Positions 19,267 through 28,579 are shown, numbered from the stretch's first letter. The stretch: DNA of 64,000 nucleotides from Lachnospiraceae bacterium (GCA_017527205.1 JAFXQK010000075.1:1-64000); one strand, 5' to 3'. Program-made: numbers and translations. Notes: generated by a model not told the origin, from the letters alone.

Positions 19267-19364
19267 ACTTTTTGAAATAAAACATAAAAAATGCGCTCCT
19301 TATTTCAGAAAGTCGTTTACTTTTTGAAATAAGGAGCGTATTATTATGGTATTATTTCAAAAAG
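19267..19364 (+). promoter_or_regulatory. Four alternating copies of a 13-bp motif upstream of fic
   Basis: CTTTTTGAAATAA occurs at 19268-19280 (+), 19300-19312 (-, one mismatch), 19320-19332 (+) and 19352-19364 (-). Centre spacings are about 32, 20 and 32 bases, so the block is symmetrical. The two middle copies lie in a longer 18-bp inverted repeat (19290-19307 and 19325-19342, 17 of 18 positions matching). It ends 10 bases before the Fic start codon and probably contains the operator; a stem-forming transcript is the alternative. Confidence 0.7.
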
Positions 19365-19374
19365 GGGTGATTTT

Positions 19375-20514
19375 TTGAACAGATCAGGTGAGTTGGTAAC
19401 AAATTTAAGTGGGGATGCGGCATATAAATCTTTCAAACCTTCGCCGTTACCTCCAAAACCGGAACTTAACATAAGCAGTGATTTGGTAAAAAAACTAGTC
19501 GAAGCCAACAGGAATTTAGTGAGACTTGACACGGCAGCCAGACTTATTCCTAACGTGGAATTGTTTATATCCATGTATGTAAGGAAAGAAGCACTCATTT
19601 CGTCACAAATAGAGGGAACACAGTGCACCTTGGATGATGTCCTTGATCCTGAAGTGGACGGTAATGTCAATTTGGAGGTAGGAGACGTAATCAATTACGT
19701 GAGTGCCTGTAATTATGCGATAGGTCGTCTAAACCAAATGCCTTTGTGTAACAGATTATTTAGGGAGATTCACGAAAGACTCTTAGTTGGGGTTAGAGGA
19801 AGAGATAAAAATCCGGGTGAATTTCGCAGGTCTCAGAACTGGATAGGACCGGCCAACTGTACTCTAAATGAAGCAAGATACATACCGCCAAATGTTGATG
19901 ATATGAATGTTGCCATGACGGATCTTGAACGATATATGAACGAAGGGGATGATTATGATCCGTTAATACGAATCGCTTTGATTCATTATCAGTTTGAGAC
20001 GATCCATCCGTTTCTTGACGGAAACGGAAGAGTTGGCCGATTGATGATATTGCTTTATCTTATGGAGCAGGGATATATATCTAAACCCGTCATTTATATT
20101 TCTTATTTTTTAAAAAAGAATCAGATTGAGTATTATGAAAGGATTTCAGAGGTAAGGAAAAGCGGAAACTACGAACAGTGGATTACTTTCTTTCTTGAGG
20201 CAGTATCCGCTGCTGCTCAAGACTCGCTGTCGACTATTGAAAAACTGATGGCCCTTCATAAGAAAAACATTGAAAAGCTACCGGTCACGGCTAGGAAAAA
20301 CGATAATGTAAGGAAAGTGTTTGATTATGTGGAGCAATATCCAATCATAGACATTAAAAGAACTGCTGAATATTTAGGTGTTAGCTACAATACGATTTCA
20401 TCTGTCGTAAGAAAACTGGTAGAGGTAGACATACTTAGAGAAACAACAAATGCTGCGCGCAACAGAGTTTATTCATATGAAGAATACTTAAGCATATTGA
20501 GAAAAGACACCTAA
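19375..20514 (+). CDS. fic: Fic-domain protein adenylyltransferase with C-terminal HTH
   Basis: Fic proteins transfer AMP to hydroxyl side chains of target proteins. The 379-residue product has the active-site loop HPFLDGNGRVGR at residues 211-222. An N-terminal inhibitory motif SSQIEGTQ at about 76-83 marks a class II, self-inhibited Fic. The C-terminal 80 residues form a winged helix (TAEYLGVSYNTISSVVRKL). TTG 19375 is chosen because AAAGGGGTG ends a few bases upstream and the conserved Fic N-terminus starts at once. The HTH and the four-copy motif in front suggest autoregulation. No antitoxin gene is adjacent. Confidence 0.9.
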   Translation: MNRSGELVTNLSGDAAYKSFKPSPLPPKPELNISSDLVKKLVEANRNLVRLDTAARLIPNVELFISMYVRKEALISSQIEGTQCTLDDVLDPEVDGNVNLEVGDVINYVSACNYAIGRLNQMPLCNRLFREIHERLLVGVRGRDKNPGEFRRSQNWIGPANCTLNEARYIPPNVDDMNVAMTDLERYMNEGDDYDPLIRIALIHYQFETIHPFLDGNGRVGRLMILLYLMEQGYISKPVIYISYFLKKNQIEYYERISEVRKSGNYEQWITFFLEAVSAAAQDSLSTIEKLMALHKKNIEKLPVTARKNDNVRKVFDYVEQYPIIDIKRTAEYLGVSYNTISSVVRKLVEVDILRETTNAARNRVYSYEEYLSILRKDT

Positions 20515-20576
20515 ATGCGCATAGTACACATTACAAAATAGAGAATAGGCAACAAAAATATGAGCGGGGTGATGCG

Positions 20577-20750
20577 ATGCAGAGGATGAAAAATAGTTTT
20601 TATAGAATACTGACGCTGGTTTTAGCAGAAGGCGCACTGTATGATGAGATTTGGGACGAAAGAAATGAAAAGTATTACAAGCAATTCTCCGAGGGAAACT
20701 ACAGCTTCACATACATAGAGCTTGATCCTGCGCAACGGAAGAGAAAATAA
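20577..20750 (+). pseudogene. 57-residue internal-deletion derivative of the 24930 gene family
   Basis: The frame starts at ATG 20577 with GGGGTGATG upstream, like the 24930 gene (GAGGTGATGAG). The first 18 residues (MQRMKNSFYRILTLVLAE) match the start of the 24930 signal peptide; the next 20 match its internal block LYDEIWNERNEKYYKQF. About 170 codons of the parent are missing in between. The result has no complete signal peptide and ends QRKRK. It is either a dead fragment or a tiny fusion peptide. Confidence 0.7.
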
Positions 20751-20822
20751 AACATTAAACAAATCTTAAAGTTCATGTTCTTAGATATATGTTATGCTGA
20801 GATAAGAGGAGGTGCGGAAGGT

Positions 20823-23120
20823 ATGAATAAGAAGAGATTTGTTCTTGGGATTCTTATGACTACATTATTTCTTTTTATCTTGGCAGGTTGTCAGAAGAAG
20901 GATGCTGACACGCAGGAAACATCAGTGCAGGAGCCGCAGGAAGTGGCGATTTTAGACGACTTATTGAAGGAGTATGATGCAACCTTTCAGGAGCTAAAAA
21001 TAGCGTCGTCGGCGGATATTTATCATATTTGTGCCTACGGGGATAAGGTCTTTTACAGGGATTATGATGAGGCGTTGGCCGTATGGTACGTAAAGCGGCT
21101 GGATGCTGCAACCAAGAAGAGTGTTGACCTGATTCGATGGAGCGAGGAGGAGTCGGAAGACGAGAAGTGGAGCGTTCAATGCATTACGCTGACGAAGGAT
21201 GGGAATCTGCTTGCGCTTCTAGGGCGGCTTGATGCAGAGGAGCAGTATGACATAGGAACGGCGAAGGGCTATGTTTTGGCAGAATATGACCTGGATGGAA
21301 ATCAGAAGGAAACCTGGTCTTTGGAGGAAGAGGCCATTCCTTCCAAGTTTTTTAGCTTTTGCATGGGTGTTGACGGTGACGGAAACATAGCGATTTCATC
21401 GAACGAAACGATGGTTTTGATCGCAGATGGAAAAAAGAAGGGAGAAATTCATTTAGAGGACGGAGCAAATGTCTCTGATTATGTCAGGTCAACGATGGGT
21501 TCCCTCTATGTTTCCGTGTATTCGGGAATGTCCCAAAGTGTTCGACGAGTGGATTTTGGTACTTATGAATTGGTGCCGATAGAGGGGACACCAATGATTA
21601 TAGGTGCAGTTGGTGAAATAGCGGATGGGTCTTATGCGGGCATGGATCATGCTTTACTGGTTTCGGACGGTGACAGTCTATATCTTACGGATTTGAATCA
21701 AGGCAAGACGCACAAAATTGTAAATTGGGAGGCCTGCGGCATTTCAGGTATGGAGGTTCGCGGGATTCAGATTCGAGAGGGGAAGGTGTATGTTTCGACC
21801 TTATCCCCTGCACTTTCCAGGGAATTGGCCATTCTGACTCCCGTAAAGGAGGGGAAAGAAAAGGCGGAAGGCCCGAAGGTGCTTCGCTATGCAGTCGCTG
21901 GAAAACCTACGGTTTTGGCGAATATTGTTTCTGGCTATAATCGGTCGCAAAAACAATACCGCGTGGAATTTGTGGATTATTCGTATGGCGCGGGATGGCA
22001 GGATCGCATGGTTGCAGACATGCTGGGAGACAATCCTCCGGATCTTGTGGACATGACATTATTCTTTACAAGTACTAACCCTACCTTTGAAGATTTCTTA
22101 AATCAGGGTTACGTGGATGACCTGACGCCTTATTTGGAAAGAAATGGGAAGGTTAACAAGGACGATATTATCGAGAAGGTCATGGAAATGGTGACGCTGA
22201 AGAAGGGCATCCCTGCCATTCCCACCACGGTCATGATTGATACCATGATCGTATCGAGAACGGAATTTGGCGATCGCATGGGATGGACGGTAGAGGAACT
22301 GATGGCGTATGCCAAGGCACATCCGGAATCGCAGCCCGTGGATCATTGTTGTAGGGGGGACTTTAATTACATTTGGTTTTATCCGAATCTGGAAAGCTTT
22401 GTGGACTTTGGAAACAAGCGCGCAAGCTTTGACTGTCAGGAATTTCGCGAGATGCTCGAATATGCTCATTCCTATCCAGTGTCAGACGGAAGCTATCATC
22501 CCTATAGTATTGAACAATTTCTATGTGAAGTAGACTTGGAATCCGTTTTTGACGTCCAAATGGTTCGAAACCGTTATTTTGGAAAAACGGCGGGATTTAT
22601 CGGATATCCTTCCCTGGACGGAGAGCCACTGTTTTTTCTTAAACCAGAGGTTAACGGCGCAACACCGGCAATTTGCAGCAGGAGTCAGGAGAAGGAGGGG
22701 GCGTGGGACTTTATCGAGTATGTCCTGTCACAAAATCCCATTACGCTGAATTACAATGATAGCTATATTGGAATTCCGACCAACAAAAAATATCTTCAGG
22801 AAAACATTGAGGCATTGGCCGATGAAGACGGGCCTCTAAAAAGTGGGGCATTCCAATTGGCAGGTTTCCCGCAAACCTCATATGATCCAATCGCACCAGA
22901 CGAAGAAACCTGGTATCGTGTTTATCCTTTTACGGAGGAGGAAGAGGAAATCCTATACTCGTTCTTAAATGGAGCTACGGTGAGGGACCAGAGGATCTAC
23001 ACGATATGGTGGGAAATCGTTTATGAGGAACTTGGCGGTTACTATGCTGACCAAAAATCCATAGACCAGACGATCGACGCCATCCAAAGCAGAGTACAGC
23101 TGTTCTTGAAGGAACAATAA
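20823..23120 (+). CDS. Large lipoprotein: propeller-like plus solute-binding-like domain
   Basis: ATG 20823 lies 8 bases after AGGAGGTG; the lipobox is LAGC and the product is 765 residues. The first half has Asp/Gly-turn repeats such as YDLDGNQKETW and GVDGDGNIAISSN, typical of a beta propeller. The second half starts near residue 360 (YAVAGKPTVLANIVSGYN) and looks like an extracellular solute-binding domain: DNPPDLVDM, GIPAIPTTVMID, FIGYPSLDGE, and the tail IQSRVQLFLKEQ. A near-identical tail occurs alone at 24723-24839. It is followed after 22 bases by a propeller-like lipoprotein gene, probably co-transcribed. Confidence 0.82.
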   Translation: MNKKRFVLGILMTTLFLFILAGCQKKDADTQETSVQEPQEVAILDDLLKEYDATFQELKIASSADIYHICAYGDKVFYRDYDEALAVWYVKRLDAATKKSVDLIRWSEEESEDEKWSVQCITLTKDGNLLALLGRLDAEEQYDIGTAKGYVLAEYDLDGNQKETWSLEEEAIPSKFFSFCMGVDGDGNIAISSNETMVLIADGKKKGEIHLEDGANVSDYVRSTMGSLYVSVYSGMSQSVRRVDFGTYELVPIEGTPMIIGAVGEIADGSYAGMDHALLVSDGDSLYLTDLNQGKTHKIVNWEACGISGMEVRGIQIREGKVYVSTLSPALSRELAILTPVKEGKEKAEGPKVLRYAVAGKPTVLANIVSGYNRSQKQYRVEFVDYSYGAGWQDRMVADMLGDNPPDLVDMTLFFTSTNPTFEDFLNQGYVDDLTPYLERNGKVNKDDIIEKVMEMVTLKKGIPAIPTTVMIDTMIVSRTEFGDRMGWTVEELMAYAKAHPESQPVDHCCRGDFNYIWFYPNLESFVDFGNKRASFDCQEFREMLEYAHSYPVSDGSYHPYSIEQFLCEVDLESVFDVQMVRNRYFGKTAGFIGYPSLDGEPLFFLKPEVNGATPAICSRSQEKEGAWDFIEYVLSQNPITLNYNDSYIGIPTNKKYLQENIEALADEDGPLKSGAFQLAGFPQTSYDPIAPDEETWYRVYPFTEEEEEILYSFLNGATVRDQRIYTIWWEIVYEELGGYYADQKSIDQTIDAIQSRVQLFLKEQ

Positions 23121-23142
23121 ACAGGGAATGAGGTGGAACGGC

Positions 23143-24663
23143 ATGAAACATATTGTTAGTGCAGGGGCTTTGGTATTGGTAATATGTATGCTTTTTGGTG
23201 GTTGCGGAGGAAGGAAGGAGGAAGGGTTGCCTGAGGACACCCCTTGGAATCATGGAGTTTCGGCCATCATGGAGACGGAGCTGGGATGGTATACGACAGG
23301 AATTGGTGAAGAAATATGCTTGCGTTATTATGACAAGGAATCAGGGGAGTCCATTTTCCTTTGCAATCGGCCAGAGTGTGAACATCATTGTGATGACACC
23401 TGCGAGGCAACCTATCGGAATTTGAAGGTCGTAAATGCCTGCCTTTATGAGGGGTTCATTTATCTGCTCGGTTGGGAGGGCGTTTGTAATGACACATTAG
23501 ATATGGCAGAGAAGGATATTCCCGAAACGGAAATCGCCGAGCATATTGATTTAAGCCTGTACCGCGCGGCATTGGACGGAAGTGCCATGGATAAGGTGGC
23601 AACGGTTTTTGAAACGGACAATCTTCAGCATCAAAGAGTCAACCGAGCCAGAAGGACCGCAGGGATTTTAAATTCTGAACATGATGACACGAGCTTTATC
23701 ATTCATAAAGGAGTCGCGTATATCCCCGTATACTTGATGCTAGGGGGAGGAAGCAATGGACTTCGTGGCGCAGGACTGTATAAAGTGAATCTTTCTACGG
23801 GAGTGACCAAGGAAATCGAAACATATGATACCTTACAATCAAGGGCACCGGCATTTCTTTATGGCGTTTCAGACTATGTTTACTACTATCGTTATGATGC
23901 GGGTGCACAAAGGCAATTGTGGTATCGCTATTTGATCTCTGAGGATCGAATTGAGGCGGCAGATCCGATGTTTTACAAAACGGAAGAACAAAATGAGATG
24001 TTCGGGAAAAGCTTTCTAGACTTGGGAGTTCCTGCCGTTTTTACGGAGGATAGGGAATACTTTCTCGTGAGATCTTATCAAGAAAAGGACGCAGGCGTAC
24101 TCAGCATCCTTGCGGTGGACGCGAAAACGCAGGAGCTACTACCGAAGGAATCCTTTGAGACGAAGATAGAATTCAATAAACGAAAATTTCAGTTTAATCC
24201 AAGGGATAATGGATACTATTCCTTGACATATTATGATGGGAAGTTTATTATTTCTGACGTAGAAACGGTTTATGCTTATGACTTGAAGGGAAAAGAGATT
24301 GGTGAGGTGGACGTCCCGCAAGAGGCCTTAAAATGGAATGATGCAGAAAAGCAGATTCGCCTGGAATTTAAGATTAATGATGGAAAATTATACTTGATTT
24401 ATGGGACGAAAAATGCTGGCATTATTGGGGGGACAGGATATTATCATCGTGTGCTGTCTTGCCCTTTGGATGCGATTTACAAGGGACAGGGGGAGTGGAC
24501 AAATGCATATCGAATGCAAGGGCGACGGACTTTTAAGGAATACTTAACGCAATTGGCAGAAAACCAATTAGAGAGCCTTTCGGAGGAAGATCGTAATCGG
24601 ATAGGAAGCACCGTTACGAGTTGGATAAGGAAGTACTACGCGGAGGAATTTGGAGAGGAATAA
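23143..24663 (+). CDS. Propeller-like lipoprotein with Cys/His knuckle
   Basis: ATG 23143 follows GAGGTGG; lipobox FGGC. The 506-residue product has no solute-binding half. Near residue 80 it has LCNRPECEHHCDDTC, a Cys/His cluster that recurs in lipoproteins of anaerobic Firmicutes as LCxxPxCxH and may hold a metal or disulfides. Beta-rich segments (YKVNLSTGVTKEIETY, YAYDLKGKEIGEV) follow and suggest a propeller. The gene trails the 20823 gene by 22 bases. Function is unknown; a surface sensor or partner of the neighbouring lipoprotein is possible. Confidence 0.75.
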   Translation: MKHIVSAGALVLVICMLFGGCGGRKEEGLPEDTPWNHGVSAIMETELGWYTTGIGEEICLRYYDKESGESIFLCNRPECEHHCDDTCEATYRNLKVVNACLYEGFIYLLGWEGVCNDTLDMAEKDIPETEIAEHIDLSLYRAALDGSAMDKVATVFETDNLQHQRVNRARRTAGILNSEHDDTSFIIHKGVAYIPVYLMLGGGSNGLRGAGLYKVNLSTGVTKEIETYDTLQSRAPAFLYGVSDYVYYYRYDAGAQRQLWYRYLISEDRIEAADPMFYKTEEQNEMFGKSFLDLGVPAVFTEDREYFLVRSYQEKDAGVLSILAVDAKTQELLPKESFETKIEFNKRKFQFNPRDNGYYSLTYYDGKFIISDVETVYAYDLKGKEIGEVDVPQEALKWNDAEKQIRLEFKINDGKLYLIYGTKNAGIIGGTGYYHRVLSCPLDAIYKGQGEWTNAYRMQGRRTFKEYLTQLAENQLESLSEEDRNRIGSTVTSWIRKYYAEEFGEE

Positions 24664-24722
24664 TTACGATTTTGGATAAAATGTTTCCATGAAGAATGAG
24701 CAAAATACAAGGAGAATGAAAT

Positions 24723-24839
24723 ATGCCTAATTTGATTTTGCGTTTTAAGGATGGAAACCCCAAAGCTCTTACGCTGAGCTTGGATCAGACAATTGATGCC
24801 ATCCAGAGCAGAGTACAACTATTTTTGAACGAGCAATAG
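24723..24839 (+). pseudogene. 38-residue ORF carrying only a lipoprotein tail motif
   Basis: ATG 24723 has AAGGAGA a few bases upstream. The last 18 residues are identical to the end of the 20823 protein at all but one position (DQTIDAIQSRVQLFLNEQ against ...KEQ). The first 20 residues (MPNLILRFKDG...) do not match that family. It is a family fossil fused to unrelated sequence that happens to keep a ribosome site. Confidence 0.65.
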
Positions 24840-24929
24840 TTAAATGGGATACTTGAAAACGCCAAATGGATTTAAAATTTTGTTGTTTTATGATATTCTT
24901 TAAGTGAAGTATAAAATCGAGGTGATGAG

Positions 24930-26423
24930 ATGCATGGTACGAAAAACAGTATTGATAGAATACTGTCGCTGGCTTTAGCACTGGTGCTTTGCATCATGCT
25001 AGTTCCGGGCAAGACACTTGCGTATCTGAATGCCGAGGATCTTGAAGAAATCCAAGAAAAGTGGCATGAGCTAAGGGATTATCCGATGAAGCCTGGAGAC
25101 GAGGGATGGGACAGGATGGATTATGGTGAAATTTTGAAGGTCGTGAATCCACCGCAGGAGCTAATCGATTCCATGTCAACGAGGGAGCTCGCCGACCTGA
25201 TGCTTCATTATCCGCTTTTGAACGAAATGGATACGGAGGAAACACTCCGCATTATGTCAGGGAAAAGTCAAATCTTTTTAGAACTGCGGTGGAGAAAAGA
25301 CGGAACGAAGGAGCTGTTGAACGCCCTTCGTGACATTGAAATAGACATGGATGTCGTCAAGGCTTATGACAGTTTGAACATGGCCTTTTTTCTTGATCCG
25401 TCCCTGCAGGCGGAAAAGTTTGTGAATGTGTATGTGCGTGTTTATGGCAGCGAATTTACGGAGGAAGAGATTTCACTGTATGATGAGATATGGAACGAGA
25501 GAAATGAAAAGTATTACAAGCAGTTCCCACAGGAAAATTATTGTGTCATGCACATAGAACTAAAAACCTCACAAACGGAAAAAGAGCTTCCTTCCGCGGA
25601 TGAGCTTTGGAAGAGATGGTATGACCGCAGGGAATATCCGATCATGCCAGGAGATGAAAATTGGGAGAGATTTGACGTGGACAGACAGCTTCGAATCTTG
25701 AATCCTCCAGATGAAGTCTTGAAGGAAATGAGTTCGAAGGAACTGGCGAGTCTTGCAGTGTTATATCCATTTCTTTGGCAATACGAACAGGATAACAGAC
25801 CAGGACTAAATATGGACAGTTATGATGTTGCCAGACAATTTTTTACGATTAATGTTGAAAGACACTGCAAGATATTTAAGGAACTCATCGGACGAAAGGA
25901 TGGCGCGGAGAGCTTACTTCGGGTGTATGAGGCCAACGAACTGAATGTTGATGAGATCAATCAAAACGGTCCGGGAACGAAGGATCCTTCTGTTGTCGCA
26001 GAGCTCTTTTTATGCAAGTATGTCGAGTATTATAATAGCTGGAGATTTCAAGAGAGCGACATTGCGCTTTACAAGAAGATTTATCGAAATAAGGTGGCAA
26101 CCTATGAGAAAATCGAAAATGAGACCGTAAGGGAAGCCTTTTCAACGAAGCTGTCTAAGGCTGCATTGGAGGAAACGGAGGCAGTCATGCCTTCGGAAGA
26201 AGAGATGCAGGGAAATGCGGAGAAAGTAGATCGGACGGGAAAATCGGTGCTGGATGAAACTCTGGCAGGGATGGAGAGTGAAAGCAATGGCGACCTTGTA
26301 GAAGAGACGGAAGAGGCAAATAGTGGAAAGAACATTTGGATGATTGCAGCAATTATAATGGTTGTATTGTTGCTTAGCGTGGCATGTTGTTTAGTACTAA
26401 GAAATGGAAAACGGAAAGAGTAA
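24930..26423 (+). CDS. Exported membrane-anchored protein with two tandem repeats
   Basis: ATG 24930 follows GAGGTGATGAG. The 497-residue product has a signal peptide (LSLALALVLCIMLVPG), two homologous segments (about residues 38-200 and 215-395), an acidic Glu/Ser-rich stretch, and a C-terminal membrane helix near 467-488 with a basic tail. The repeats align as YPMKPGDEGWDRMD / YPIMPGDENWERFD and VNPPQELIDSMSTRELA / LNPPDEVLKEMSSKELA. A deleted relative lies at 20577-20750. I do not recognise the repeat; its helical, Glu/Leu-rich nature suggests an adaptor exposed outside the cell. Confidence 0.72.
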   Translation: MHGTKNSIDRILSLALALVLCIMLVPGKTLAYLNAEDLEEIQEKWHELRDYPMKPGDEGWDRMDYGEILKVVNPPQELIDSMSTRELADLMLHYPLLNEMDTEETLRIMSGKSQIFLELRWRKDGTKELLNALRDIEIDMDVVKAYDSLNMAFFLDPSLQAEKFVNVYVRVYGSEFTEEEISLYDEIWNERNEKYYKQFPQENYCVMHIELKTSQTEKELPSADELWKRWYDRREYPIMPGDENWERFDVDRQLRILNPPDEVLKEMSSKELASLAVLYPFLWQYEQDNRPGLNMDSYDVARQFFTINVERHCKIFKELIGRKDGAESLLRVYEANELNVDEINQNGPGTKDPSVVAELFLCKYVEYYNSWRFQESDIALYKKIYRNKVATYEKIENETVREAFSTKLSKAALEETEAVMPSEEEMQGNAEKVDRTGKSVLDETLAGMESESNGDLVEETEEANSGKNIWMIAAIIMVVLLLSVACCLVLRNGKRKE

Positions 26424-26473
26424 AAATATATGCGTAATAAATCTTGGCTGGGTTAGATGGGAGGTGCTTTTTT

Positions 26474-27454
26474 ATGAGAAAGAAAATCCTTTTGGGTTTC
26501 GTTTGGATTATGGGACTTTCCATATTAGGAGGCTGTCATGAAAGTATCGAAGGTAAAACCGATGAACTGAAACAGGAGGGGATGATTGTTACTTCTGAAA
26601 CAGAGAAAGAAAAGGTTATTACGCCCATCTCAAGTGAAGACGTTTATGGGCATTATATCTGTGAGGAGCCGGGCTTTGGGGGGATGTTTACCGTTGATAT
26701 TTCAAGTGATGGATTTAGTTATTATGCGGGTGCGTCCAGCAGTTATTTTGGAACTGGCTCTTGGGAACTTTCTGAAAACAGGCTGATGCTAAAGGATGTC
26801 GGATATGGAGAGGAATGGGATATTTTCTTTACTGTTGAGGACGCTTGCCTGATCTATGATCGGGAAGCGTCCCATCCTTTTCTTTACGTGGATCTTCCGG
26901 ACGGTACGAAATTTTTCAATAAAGAGAATGTAGATGAAGCATGGCTGGCAGACTTGAATGAACGCATTTTGGAAAGCGAGCGTGAAAAGGTCGAAGCCAT
27001 GCCAAAAATAATTGAAGAAATGAACAAGCAACGCGAAGAAGCTTTAAGTCATGTCAATAAATTTCCTTTTCAGGGTTCAGATTTTCAAGGATTGCTTTGC
27101 TTAGATGCCTCTATGAATCAAAAGGATTCGTCCATGCCAATTCTTTATTGGATTGAGGATGCTTCAGGGAATAAGCTGTGGGAAGCAGTCACTTGTCGTG
27201 AGGAAGGAGAAAATAATTCCTATTACTACTATGAAAAGGAAGATGGCAGAAGTTACATTATCGAGTACAATGCAGACACAAAATATCACTTTGACATGTT
27301 TAGCTTAGACGCAATGGGGTCAAAGATTGATGAACTTACATATGATGTTCCTGATAATACAGATCGTGCAGGCTTTAACACGGAAGTAAAGAAATATGTA
27401 ATGCGTGAAAATGGCGGAAGATCTATTATGGATATGGCTATAACGGGGTATTAG
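26474..27454 (+). CDS. Hypothetical lipoprotein
   Basis: ATG 26474 is preceded by GGGAGGTGC; a lipobox LGGC follows a hydrophobic signal. The 326-residue product has a beta-rich N-terminal domain (TVDISSDGFSYYAGASSSYFGTGSW) that resembles small secreted beta domains measuring or holding a ligand, a charged helix near residues 165-190 and a second beta region. No known motif is seen. It shares a signal-peptide style (KKILL...LGGC) with the next lipoprotein. Confidence 0.7.
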   Translation: MRKKILLGFVWIMGLSILGGCHESIEGKTDELKQEGMIVTSETEKEKVITPISSEDVYGHYICEEPGFGGMFTVDISSDGFSYYAGASSSYFGTGSWELSENRLMLKDVGYGEEWDIFFTVEDACLIYDREASHPFLYVDLPDGTKFFNKENVDEAWLADLNERILESEREKVEAMPKIIEEMNKQREEALSHVNKFPFQGSDFQGLLCLDASMNQKDSSMPILYWIEDASGNKLWEAVTCREEGENNSYYYYEKEDGRSYIIEYNADTKYHFDMFSLDAMGSKIDELTYDVPDNTDRAGFNTEVKKYVMRENGGRSIMDMAITGY

Positions 27455-27576
27455 TTTTCGTAAAGACATCGACGAATTGTGGAGAAAAGAAGGGTGTCAG
27501 AGGGGGACTGTAAGTAAATGAGAATAGATGATAAGATGATGCTGGTAATGGGAATTTAGACGGGAGGAGTCCACAT

Positions 27577-28551
27577 ATGATAAAGAAAATACTATTGTGC
27601 ATGGTTTTTATCGTATGGCTTGGTTTATTGGGAGGCTGCAGCGAAAGCACGAAGAATCAAGACGATGGAAAGGGTCAGGAGGAGTCGGTCATTGCTTCTG
27701 AAGCGGGCGAAAAGATGCTGTTACCAGAAGGCGAGATTACTCATATAGAGGTGGCCATGTCGTTTGGATTGTTCCCACAATATTCATTTTCTGATGGCGA
27801 GTCTATAAAGACGTTTAAGGAATACTTTACTACCTTGGATCTGGAATCTGATTTTACGGAGAAGCCTGAGGAATATAATGGACAGACGTGGGTGGTTACC
27901 TTTACCTATGCTGATCAAAGAGAAGAAACCATCTATCATTTTGGCAATATGTTCGTTAGGAACCAAAATGGTGAGTGGTATAAGATGAAATATGAACAGG
28001 CCGCTAGGCTTGACGAAATTCTGAATCAAATAGGGAGTCTGAAGGAAGAGAGTGAGGAATATGCTCGTGTGAGCGAATTTATCGAATACTTTAACGAGCC
28101 ACTCCTAAGCTTTTATAGCGAGATGAATTATGCCAGTGTCATCGATTTTGCCACGGAGAAATTGAAAAAGCAGGAAAGCAGTTTAGTGAGAACGTCCGAC
28201 TCTGGCGATTACTATGTGATTTCCGTAGATGACCTGACAGCATATATTGATCAATATTTTGAGAACGCTGAGGAAGTCATAAAATCTATTCCCACAAAGC
28301 AGAACAATACAGGACAGACTTTGCGTGCGGGGGAGAAGGTTGTTTTTTATGATTTACCTAACGCGGATTACCATCCCATGCAGATTTCTGGAATAAACAA
28401 GGATGATTCTCATTACTATGTAAAATGTGTTTTTCCTGAATATAAAAATGATTATGCATCAGCATCTGAGCTTTCCTTGGCACCGCGCATCATTGTAGTA
28501 AGTTTTAAGAATAATGAGCTTAAAATCTGTGGTGTAATGATGGCAAACTGA
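27577..28551 (+). CDS. Hypothetical lipoprotein
   Basis: The 324-residue product starts with a signal peptide and lipobox LGGC. GGGAGGAG lies 9 bases upstream of ATG 27577. It has two mixed alpha/beta segments, one with WVVTFTYADQREETIYHFGN and one ending near PRIIVVSFKNNELKICGV. I see no recognised domain. It is the last of nine intact lipoprotein genes in the left part of the window. Confidence 0.68.
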   Translation: MIKKILLCMVFIVWLGLLGGCSESTKNQDDGKGQEESVIASEAGEKMLLPEGEITHIEVAMSFGLFPQYSFSDGESIKTFKEYFTTLDLESDFTEKPEEYNGQTWVVTFTYADQREETIYHFGNMFVRNQNGEWYKMKYEQAARLDEILNQIGSLKEESEEYARVSEFIEYFNEPLLSFYSEMNYASVIDFATEKLKKQESSLVRTSDSGDYYVISVDDLTAYIDQYFENAEEVIKSIPTKQNNTGQTLRAGEKVVFYDLPNADYHPMQISGINKDDSHYYVKCVFPEYKNDYASASELSLAPRIIVVSFKNNELKICGVMMAN

Positions 28552-28579
28552 AACCTTGGAAGTTGACTTGTGAGAAGGC

